This document shows, piece after piece, positions 8,331 through 14,451 of a DNA stretch of 34,671 nt (position 1 is its first letter; every line of letters begins with the position of its first letter). The position numbers were made by a program, and so were the translations under genes. The notes below the pieces were generated by a model. It was not told the DNA's origin, made no database searches, and saw nothing but the letters and a program-made list of their open reading frames with translations. Source of the DNA: Pseudomonas sp. UBA5782 (GTDB lineage: Bacteria; Pseudomonadota; Gammaproteobacteria; Pseudomonadales; Pseudomonadaceae); contig DIEE01000026.1 in NCBI GenBank assembly GCA_002418465.1, forward strand, positions 3,405 through 38,075, given 5' to 3'.

Positions 8331-8357
8331 TAAACAAATCCTGGTAGTCGCCGTTAA
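8331..8357 (+). promoter_or_regulatory. Candidate sigma-28 (FliA) flagellar promoter for the chemoreceptor gene
   Basis: TAAA (8331-8334), exactly 15 nt, then GCCGTTAA (8350-8357). The FliA consensus is TAAA-N15-GCCGATAA, so 11 of 12 specified bases match. It lies 28 nt before the GTG of a methyl-accepting chemotaxis gene, the class of gene FliA commonly controls. Function is inferred from sequence and context. Confidence 0.75.
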
Positions 8358-8385
8358 CCGGTAACGGTCGTTAAGGAGTTCCCCC

Positions 8386-10320
8386 GTGTCAGCCATCCTA
8401 TCTCTGCTGCGAAGCCGTCTATTGCGGCCCGCGTTCATCGCTCTGGGCATCGCGCTGCTGGTGCAGGTGCTGGTGGCCGTTGCCCTGACTCGGGGCACGG
8501 TGAGTACCCTGACGGAAAAACTCGCCTCACGCTTGGGCGAGGACACGCAGAAACTGTCCGTCGAGCTGGAACAGGCCGGGCAGGAAGTTTCTTCCGGTCT
8601 CAGCGGGCTGTCCGAGCAGACCCGGCAGCGTCTGTCGGCATCCCTCAGCGAGCGCCTCAAGCAGGAGCAGAGCCAGTTGCGCGAGACGCTGGAGGCGAAT
8701 CTCAAGGACTCCGCCAACGACCTCGCCCAGTTGCTCGCCGCCGTCGCGCCCAAGGCCATGTGGGACAACGATGGCCCGGCGCTGTCCGAATTCGCCCGCC
8801 GTGCGCAGCGCAATCCGAACGTGCTGTTCGTGGTCTACGACGATGCCCAGGGCGAGCACCTGACGCGCTACCTGAACCGGCAGAACCCGCTGATCATCGC
8901 GCTGCTGGAGAAAGGGACCGGTGAGCGCGCGCTGGACAAGGTGCTCAACGCGGCGGCCAACGATCCTTCGGTGCACATGGTCGAGGCGTCGATAAATCCG
9001 AACGGCGTGGAGATCGGCAAGGTGCGTCTCGGCGTGTCCACGGCGTCCATCGAAACGCAGCTGCAGGCCCTCGACCAACGCTTCACCGCCCTGATCGCCA
9101 GCGGCGGCCAACTGGTCGGCGAAAGCCTGGCCGGTGCGGCGAAGGACAGCACGGCGGCGCTCACCGCGCGCCTGCAATCGGCCCGCGCGGCGGCGGACAA
9201 CATGAATGCCGGGACGCGCAAGACCGTCGAAGAGGCGGCCGGCGAACTGCGCTGGCGTATCGGTCTCGGCCTGGTGCTGGTCGGTCTCGGCGTGTTGCTG
9301 GTGCTCGCCGTGGTGCTCGGCCGGCGCGTGGTCAACCGCCTGCGCCTGCTGGTGGCGGCGCTCAACGACCTGGCGGCGGGCGAGGGTGACCTGACGCGAC
9401 GGGTCAAGCTGGACAGCCGCGACGAACTCGGCGAGATGGCTGATGCGGTCAACCGCTTCGTCGACAAGCTGCAGCCGATCATTCGCGAAGCCGGCGATGT
9501 CGCCGTGCGTACCGGTGCGGAAATCCAGGCGCTGGCCTCGCGCAGCCTGGCGGCTGAAGCCGCGGCCGGGCGGCAGATGAACGAGGTCGCCGGCAGCCTC
9601 GAGGCGCTGGCCAACATGACCGCCGAGGCCCAAGCGGAAAGCCGCACGATGCAGGAGGCGCTGCAGCAGGTCGGCGATATCCGCCGAGCCACCCAGGACA
9701 ACGAGGCGATCGCCAAGCGCGTCGGCGGCCTGATCGGCGCGCTGGAAGAGCGCGTGCAGAACGGCTCCGAGGTGATCCAGCGCCTGGCGCGGCAGAGCGA
9801 GCTGATCGAAGTGGTGCTATCTGTGATTCACGGCATCGCCGAGCAGACCAACCTGCTGGCGCTGAACGCGGCCATCGAGGCGGCGCGCGCCGGCGAGAGC
9901 GGGCGTGGTTTCGCGGTGGTCGCCGACGAGGTGCGTGCGCTGGCGAGCAAGACCCAGCAATCGACCGGTGACATCCAGGCCCACATCGGCGCTCTGCAGA
10001 AAGGCGCCAAGGAAGCGGTCTCGGCGATTTCCCAGGCCCAGGAGCGCGCCAGCGAGGGTTTGCAGGCGCTGCGCGACAGCGAACGTCTGCAGGAAGAGGT
10101 GCAACGCGCCGTGGCTAGTGTGCACGGCGCGGTGCAGGCGGCAGCGCAGGCTGCCGAGCATCAGGCCGAGGGGGCCAACACGGTTCGCGGCAGGGTCGAC
10201 GTGATCCATGCGGAGGCGCGCCTGTCCGCCGATGCGGTGGCGGAAACCGCGCAGAGCGGTCGGGTGCTTGATGGTCTGGCGGCGCAGTTGAAGGCCAGTC
10301 TCGGGCAGTTCAAGGCGTAG
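8386..10320 (+). CDS. Methyl-accepting chemotaxis protein
   Basis: This is a transmembrane chemoreceptor that signals through CheW/CheA. The 644-aa protein has TM1 at about residues 14-37 and a periplasmic region of about 255 residues. That region looks like a small alpha/beta sensor core (NVLFVVYDDAQGEHLTRYL to IGKVRLGVS) framed by long helical heptad-rich segments. TM2 lies at about 291-313, HAMP at 314-368, then the cytoplasmic signalling helices. The conserved hairpin tip EQTNLLALNAAIEAARAGE is near residues 485-504. It starts with GTG behind TAAGGAG. No C-terminal CheR-tethering pentapeptide is visible (it ends LGQFKA). The ligand is unknown. It has its own candidate FliA promoter and terminator, so it is monocistronic. 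Confidence 0.95.
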   Translation: MSAILSLLRSRLLRPAFIALGIALLVQVLVAVALTRGTVSTLTEKLASRLGEDTQKLSVELEQAGQEVSSGLSGLSEQTRQRLSASLSERLKQEQSQLRETLEANLKDSANDLAQLLAAVAPKAMWDNDGPALSEFARRAQRNPNVLFVVYDDAQGEHLTRYLNRQNPLIIALLEKGTGERALDKVLNAAANDPSVHMVEASINPNGVEIGKVRLGVSTASIETQLQALDQRFTALIASGGQLVGESLAGAAKDSTAALTARLQSARAAADNMNAGTRKTVEEAAGELRWRIGLGLVLVGLGVLLVLAVVLGRRVVNRLRLLVAALNDLAAGEGDLTRRVKLDSRDELGEMADAVNRFVDKLQPIIREAGDVAVRTGAEIQALASRSLAAEAAAGRQMNEVAGSLEALANMTAEAQAESRTMQEALQQVGDIRRATQDNEAIAKRVGGLIGALEERVQNGSEVIQRLARQSELIEVVLSVIHGIAEQTNLLALNAAIEAARAGESGRGFAVVADEVRALASKTQQSTGDIQAHIGALQKGAKEAVSAISQAQERASEGLQALRDSERLQEEVQRAVASVHGAVQAAAQAAEHQAEGANTVRGRVDVIHAEARLSADAVAETAQSGRVLDGLAAQLKASLGQFKA

Positions 10321-10334
10321 TTTTCGCCAGGCAG

Positions 10335-10363
10335 AAAAAACCGGGCCAGGTGCCCGGTTTTTT
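10335..10363 (+). terminator. Bidirectional-type terminator after the chemoreceptor gene
   Basis: AAAAAACCGGGC (10335-10346), a 5-nt loop, then GCCCGGTTTTTT (10352-10363). The A-run and T-run flank a GC-rich 6-bp core, so it can terminate the + strand chemoreceptor transcript and also any minus-strand readthrough from the tRNAs. Confidence 0.9.
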
Positions 10364-10406
10364 ATTGCACGCGTTTCGTCGGATTTGTTCTGCCGCAGAA
10401 ACGAAA

Positions 10407-10428
10407 AACCGAGCCATTCGGCTCGGTT
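10407..10428 (-). terminator. Terminator of the downstream tRNA-Leu copy
   Basis: On the minus strand a 9-bp stem AACCGAGCC / GGCTCGGTT with a 4-nt loop is followed by a T-rich run. It lies 11 nt beyond the CCA end of the tRNA. It is near-identical to the hairpin behind the other copy, so it belongs to the duplicated unit. Confidence 0.8.
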
Positions 10429-10439
10429 CGTCTGAAGAG

Positions 10440-10526
10440 TGGTGCCCAGGAGAAGACTCGAACTTCCACGATGTTGCCATCGCTAGGACCTGAACCTAGT
10501 GCGTCTACCAATTCCGCCACCTGGGC
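10440..10526 (-). tRNA. tRNA-Leu (anticodon CAG), copy 2
   Basis: Read on the minus strand this is an 87-nt class II tRNA with encoded CCA. The acceptor stem is GCCCAGG / CCTGGGC with discriminator A. The D-arm contains GGTAGACGC, and the anticodon stem CTAGG / CCTAG encloses loop TTCAGGT, giving anticodon CAG (complement at 10490-10492). The variable arm is GATG-GCAA-CATC and the T-arm contains GTTCGAGTC. It reads CUG, a dominant Leu codon in this GC-rich genome. No promoter was seen in the 114 nt separating it from copy 1, so it is likely expressed by readthrough. Confidence 0.97.
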
Positions 10527-10606
10527 ACATTGCGACGATCGCTCGCCGACTTCTTTGACAACTTTCATCGGCGAACCGATCGGATATTGCCTTCCGCCTA
10601 AACGAC

Positions 10607-10630
10607 AAACCGAGCCTTGCGGCTCGGTTT
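10607..10630 (-). terminator. Terminator-like hairpin between the two tRNA-Leu copies
   Basis: A 10-bp stem AAACCGAGCC / GGCTCGGTTT with a 4-nt loop lies 10 nt past the CCA end of copy 1. The U-tract that would follow on the minus strand is poor (TTGTCG). It may terminate partially or serve as a processing signal, letting transcription continue into copy 2. Confidence 0.65.
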
Positions 10631-10640
10631 ATCTGAAGAG

Positions 10641-10727
10641 TGGTGCCCAGGAGAAGACTCGAACTTCCACGGTGTTGCCACCGCTAGGACCTGAACCTAG
10701 TGCGTCTACCAATTCCGCCACCTGGGC
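10641..10727 (-). tRNA. tRNA-Leu (anticodon CAG), copy 1
   Basis: This 87-nt class II tRNA has encoded CCA and the same acceptor, D, anticodon and T arms as the second copy 201 nt away. The copies differ at only two bases, positions 10672 and 10681. Both lie in the variable-arm stem and form a compensatory pair (here GGTG-GCAA-CACC). It is the promoter-proximal copy, with a strong sigma-70-like promoter upstream on the minus strand. Confidence 0.97.
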
Positions 10728-10762
10728 ACTGGATGCGATGATTACTCATCGACTTCCGTGTT

Positions 10763-10783
10763 ACAACGTCTGTGCGACGTTGT
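10763..10783. promoter_or_regulatory. Perfect palindrome at the start of the tRNA-Leu transcript
   Basis: ACAACGT (10763-10769) and ACGTTGT (10777-10783) are perfect inverted repeats with a 7-nt spacer. They sit just downstream of the predicted minus-strand start site. It could be an operator or a 5' RNA hairpin; the sequence does not decide. Confidence 0.5.
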
Positions 10784-10791
10784 GGGCGCGA

Positions 10792-10820
10792 AATATACGG
10801 ACGATGTTTTGCCTTGTAAA
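10792..10820 (-). promoter_or_regulatory. Sigma-70 promoter of the tRNA-Leu pair
   Basis: On the minus strand TTTACA (complement at 10815-10820), a 17-nt spacer and TATATT (complement at 10792-10797) are close to consensus. A GC-rich discriminator GCGCCC follows, a feature of stringently controlled stable-RNA promoters. The predicted start is near 10785. Confidence 0.75.
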
Positions 10821-10843
10821 CCCCTGACGGCGAAAAAAATAAT
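10814..10843 (+). promoter_or_regulatory. Candidate rnr promoter, overlapping the tRNA promoter's -35
   Basis: TTGTAA (10814-10819), an 18-nt spacer and AATAAT (10838-10843) point towards rnr. The -35 hexamer overlaps that of the divergent tRNA promoter. The leader to the rnr start would be about 87 nt. Confidence 0.45.
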
Positions 10844-10936
10844 TGTCCGCCCAAAGCTGCCAGCCAAGTGGATTTCGCGCTTCAATAGGCATATGACCGA
10901 GACAACAGAATCAACAGACAAGGTGACCTTTCCCTG

Positions 10937-13570
10937 ATGGCCGACTGGCAATCCCTCGATCCCGAGGCCGCCCGCGAGGCGGAAAAATACGAAAACCCCA
11001 TTCCCAGCCGTGAGCTGATTCTCGCTCGCCTCGACGAGCGCGGCTCTCCCGCCAGCCGCGAGCAGCTGGTCGACGAGTTCGGGCTGACCACCGAAGATCA
11101 GCTGGAGGCCCTGCGGCGCCGCCTGCGTGCAATGGAGCGCGACGGCCAGCTTATCTATACGCGCCGTGGCACCTATGCCCCGGTGGACAAGCTCGACCTG
11201 ATCTGCGGCCGCGTCAGCGGTCACCGCGACGGCTTCGGCTTCCTGGTTCCCGACGATGGCAGCGACGACCTGTTTCTCAGCCCGGCGCAGATGCGCCTGG
11301 TGTTCGACGGCGATCGCGCCCTGGCACGTGTCGCCGGGCTGGATCGCCGTGGCCGCCGCGAAGGTGCGATCGTCGAGGTGATCTCCCGCGGTCACGAGCG
11401 GATCGTCGGCCGTTATTACGAAGAGACCGGTATCGGCTTCGTCATTCCGGATAACCCGAAGATCCAGCAGGAAGTACTGATCAGCCCCGGACGCACCTCC
11501 GGTGCGAAGATCGGCCAGTTCGTCGAAGTGGAAATCACCCACTGGCCGACGCCGCGCTTCCAGCCGCAGGGCGACATCGTCGAAGTGGTCGGCAACTACA
11601 TGGCGCCGGGCATGGAGATCGACGTGGCGCTGCGCAGCTACGACATTCCACATGTCTGGCCGGCCGCTGTCGAGAAGGAAGCCGCGCGCCTGAAGCCGGA
11701 AGTCGAGGAGAAGGACAAGGAGAAGCGCGTCGACCTGCGCCATCTGCCGTTCGTCACCATCGACGGCGAAGACGCGCGCGACTTCGACGACGCTGTGTTC
11801 TGCGAGAAGAACGGTAGCAACTGGCGGCTGTTCTCCGGCGGCTGGAAGCTCTACGTGGCGATCGCCGACGTGTCGCACTACGTCAAGGTCGGTTCGGCCC
11901 TGGATGAAGAAGCCACCAACCGCGGCAACTCGGTGTATTTCCCCGAGCGCGTGGTGCCGATGCTGCCGGAGGAGCTGTCCAACGGCCTCTGCTCGCTGAA
12001 TCCGCATGTCGATCGCCTGGCCATGGTCTGCGAGATGACCATCTCCAAGACCGGCAAGCTGACCGACTACCAGTTCTACGAAGCGGTGATCCACTCCCAC
12101 GCGCGGCTGACCTACAACAAGGTCAGCGCCATGCTCGAGCAGCCCAAGAGCAGCGAAGGCAAGGCCCTGCGCAGCGAGTACAGCGAAGTGCTGCCGCACC
12201 TCAAGCAGCTCTATTCGCTCTACCAGATCCTCCTCGACGCCCGTCACAGCCGTGGCGCGATCGATTTCGAGACCCAGGAGACGCGGATCATCTTCGGCTC
12301 CGGACGCAAGATCGCCGAAATCCGCCCGACCCAGCGCAACGATGCGCACAAGCTGATCGAGGAATGCATGCTCGCGGCCAACGTGGCCACCGCCGAGTTC
12401 CTCAAGAAGCACGAGATTCCGGCCCTCTACCGGGTGCACGACGGCCCGCCGCCGGAGCGTCTGGAGAAGCTGCGCGCATTCCTCGGCGAGCTGGGACTGA
12501 CCCTGCATCGCGGCAAGGAAGGCCCGTCGCCGAAGGATTACCAGGCGCTGCTGCAGACCATCCAGGAACGCCCGGATTTCCACCTGATCCAGACCGTGAT
12601 GCTGCGCTCGCTGAGCCAGGCGGTGTACAGCGCCGACAACCACGGCCACTTCGGCCTGAACTACGAGGCCTACACGCACTTCACCTCGCCGATCCGTCGC
12701 TATCCGGATTTGCTCACCCATCGCGCGATCCGCAGCGTGATCCGCTCCAAGCGCGACACGCCGCACGTCAAGCGTGTCGGCGCGGCGGTGATGCCCAAGG
12801 CGCGGATCTATCCGTACGACGAGGCGGCGCTGGAACAGCTTGGCGAACAGTGCTCGTTGACCGAGCGGCGCGCCGACGAGGCGACCCGTGACGTGGTCAA
12901 CTGGCTCAAGTGCGAGTTCATGAAGGACCGCGTCGGCGAGAGCTTCGCCGGGGTGATCACCGCGGTGACCGGCTTCGGCATCTTCGTCGAGCTGAAGGAC
13001 ATCTACGTCGAAGGCTTGGTGCACGTGACCGCGTTGCCGGGCGATTACTACCACTTCGACGCCGTGCACCACCGCCTGGCGGGCGAGAAGACCGGGCGCA
13101 GCTTCCGTCTTGGCGACAGCGTCGAGGTGCGCGTGATGCGCGTTGACCTGGACGAACGCAAGATCGACTTCGAGCTGGCCGAGAAGCAGTTGGAGAAACC
13201 CGTCGGGCGCAGGAACCGCACAGGCGACAAGCCTGCCGGCGGTGCCGAGCGCAGCGGCGGTCGCGGCAAGTCGAGCGGCGCAGCGAAGGGCAAGGCCTCG
13301 GCCTCCGGCGCGTTGTCCGCGCCGCGGCAAAAGTCGAAGGGCGCCGATGCGGCACCGGCTGCCGGGGGCGACGAAGCCCTCGGCAACACCGATGTGAAGA
13401 AGAGTCGTGCCCTCAAGCAGGCGCTGCTGTCGGAGGCGAAGAGCGGCAAGTCGAGCAAGCCTGCCGCGTCGACCGGCCAGCCCGCCGCGGGCAAGCCGAC
13501 CCGCCATCGCAAGGGGCCGCCCAAGGTCGTCGCGGGGGATGCACCGCGCAAGCGTAAGGCCAAGTCATGA
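10937..13570 (+). CDS. rnr: Ribonuclease R
   Basis: RNase R is a processive 3'-5' exoribonuclease that degrades structured RNA, rRNA fragments and trans-translated mRNAs. The 877-aa protein has an N-terminal winged-helix/HTH region (about 25-85), cold-shock OB folds (about 85-260) and the RNB catalytic domain. The RNB domain carries DGEDARDFDDAV, with metal ligands D276, D282, D284 and D285. An S1 domain (about 665-745) contains GVITAVTGFGIFVEL. The last about 120 residues are a low-complexity Lys/Ala/Ser/Gly tail. ATG 10937 is preceded by AAGGTGA. Its stop overlaps the rlmB start as ATGA, so the two are coupled, as in other gammaproteobacteria. Confidence 0.97.
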   Translation: MADWQSLDPEAAREAEKYENPIPSRELILARLDERGSPASREQLVDEFGLTTEDQLEALRRRLRAMERDGQLIYTRRGTYAPVDKLDLICGRVSGHRDGFGFLVPDDGSDDLFLSPAQMRLVFDGDRALARVAGLDRRGRREGAIVEVISRGHERIVGRYYEETGIGFVIPDNPKIQQEVLISPGRTSGAKIGQFVEVEITHWPTPRFQPQGDIVEVVGNYMAPGMEIDVALRSYDIPHVWPAAVEKEAARLKPEVEEKDKEKRVDLRHLPFVTIDGEDARDFDDAVFCEKNGSNWRLFSGGWKLYVAIADVSHYVKVGSALDEEATNRGNSVYFPERVVPMLPEELSNGLCSLNPHVDRLAMVCEMTISKTGKLTDYQFYEAVIHSHARLTYNKVSAMLEQPKSSEGKALRSEYSEVLPHLKQLYSLYQILLDARHSRGAIDFETQETRIIFGSGRKIAEIRPTQRNDAHKLIEECMLAANVATAEFLKKHEIPALYRVHDGPPPERLEKLRAFLGELGLTLHRGKEGPSPKDYQALLQTIQERPDFHLIQTVMLRSLSQAVYSADNHGHFGLNYEAYTHFTSPIRRYPDLLTHRAIRSVIRSKRDTPHVKRVGAAVMPKARIYPYDEAALEQLGEQCSLTERRADEATRDVVNWLKCEFMKDRVGESFAGVITAVTGFGIFVELKDIYVEGLVHVTALPGDYYHFDAVHHRLAGEKTGRSFRLGDSVEVRVMRVDLDERKIDFELAEKQLEKPVGRRNRTGDKPAGGAERSGGRGKSSGAAKGKASASGALSAPRQKSKGADAAPAAGGDEALGNTDVKKSRALKQALLSEAKSGKSSKPAASTGQPAAGKPTRHRKGPPKVVAGDAPRKRKAKS

Positions 13571-14319
13571 GCGAGCTGGAAAAAGTCTACGGCGTGCACG
13601 CCGTAGAGGCTGTGCTGCGCCACCATCCAAAGCGGGTCAAGCAGCTCTGGCTGGCCGAGGGTCGTCAGGATCCGCGCGTGCAGACGCTGGTCGAACTGGC
13701 CAAGCAGGCGCGTGTGAGCACCGCCAGCCGTGATCGTCGCGAACTGGACGAGTGGGCCGAAGGCGTGCACCAGGGCGTCGTCGCCGAAGTCAGCCCGAGC
13801 CAGGTCTGGGGCGAGAACATGCTCGAGGAGCTGCTCGAGCGCGCCGAGGGGCCGCCGCTGTTGCTGGTGCTGGATGGCGTCACCGACCCGCACAACCTCG
13901 GGGCCTGCCTGCGTACCGCGGATGCCGCCGGGGTGCTGGCGGTGATCGTGCCGAAGGACAAGTCCGCTACGCTGAATGCCACCGTGCGCAAGGTCGCCTG
14001 CGGCGCCGCCGAGGTGATCCCGCTGGTGGCGGTGACCAATCTGGCGCGCACGCTGGAGAAGCTGCAGCAGCGCGGGCTGTGGATCGTCGGTACTGCCGGC
14101 GAGGCCGAGCAGGACATCTATGCGCTCGACATGAGCGGCCCGACGGTGCTGATCATGGGCGCCGAAGGCAAGGGCATGCGGCGCCTGACCCGCGAACACT
14201 GCGACTACCTGGCGCGCCTGCCAATGTCCGGCAGCGTTAGCAGCCTCAACGTCTCGGTGGCGACCGGCGTGTGCCTGTTCGAGGCGGTACGCCAGCGTCG
14301 CGGCAAACTTGCGGGCTGA
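13567..14319 (+). CDS. rlmB: 23S rRNA (guanosine-2'-O-)-methyltransferase RlmB
   Basis: RlmB is a SPOUT-class enzyme that methylates the ribose of G2251 in the 23S rRNA P-loop. The 250-aa protein has an N-terminal substrate-binding domain (VYGVHAVEAVLRHHPKRVKQLW). The trefoil-knot catalytic domain contains DPHNLGACLRTADAAG near residue 107-120, MGAEGKGMRRL near 197-207 and LPMSGSVSSLNVSVATG near 218-234, the three SpoU motifs. It overlaps rnr by 4 nt. After it, 132 nt without a gene hold a 10-bp palindrome AGAACGTTCT and a GC-rich hairpin. Confidence 0.96.
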   Translation: MSELEKVYGVHAVEAVLRHHPKRVKQLWLAEGRQDPRVQTLVELAKQARVSTASRDRRELDEWAEGVHQGVVAEVSPSQVWGENMLEELLERAEGPPLLLVLDGVTDPHNLGACLRTADAAGVLAVIVPKDKSATLNATVRKVACGAAEVIPLVAVTNLARTLEKLQQRGLWIVGTAGEAEQDIYALDMSGPTVLIMGAEGKGMRRLTREHCDYLARLPMSGSVSSLNVSVATGVCLFEAVRQRRGKLAG

Positions 14320-14340
14320 GCCGGCCCAAGAACGTTCTGT

Positions 14341-14367
14341 CCCGTCGCGCGCAACGCGCCCGACGGG
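14341..14367. repeat. GC-rich imperfect hairpin after rlmB
   Basis: CCCGTC (14341-14346) pairs with GACGGG (14362-14367), and inside it GCGCG (14347-14351) pairs with CGCGC (14355-14359) around a 3-nt loop. No T-tract follows, so it is not a classical intrinsic terminator. Confidence 0.5.
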
Positions 14368-14451
14368 CTGCCTCCGGGGGCTGAACCTTTCCCAGCGAAT
14401 GACTTTCGAAGCGCAGGTGAGGGAAGCCCTGAGGCATATCGGAGGTCATTA

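Noticed and set aside
10555..10560. A perfect TTGACA -35 hexamer on the + strand between the tRNA copies
   Set aside because: No -10-like hexamer lies 16-18 nt downstream; the nearest AT-rich hexamer is more than 20 nt away, and no + strand gene follows.
10440..10727. Possible integrative-element attachment site at the tRNA-Leu genes
   Set aside because: Both copies are intact with encoded CCA, and no integrase, direct repeat of a tRNA 3' end or compositional break is seen nearby.
10742..13507. A 921-codon minus-strand open frame opposite rnr
   Set aside because: It is an antisense shadow of a clearly real RNase R gene, crosses the promoter region, and has no recognisable domain.
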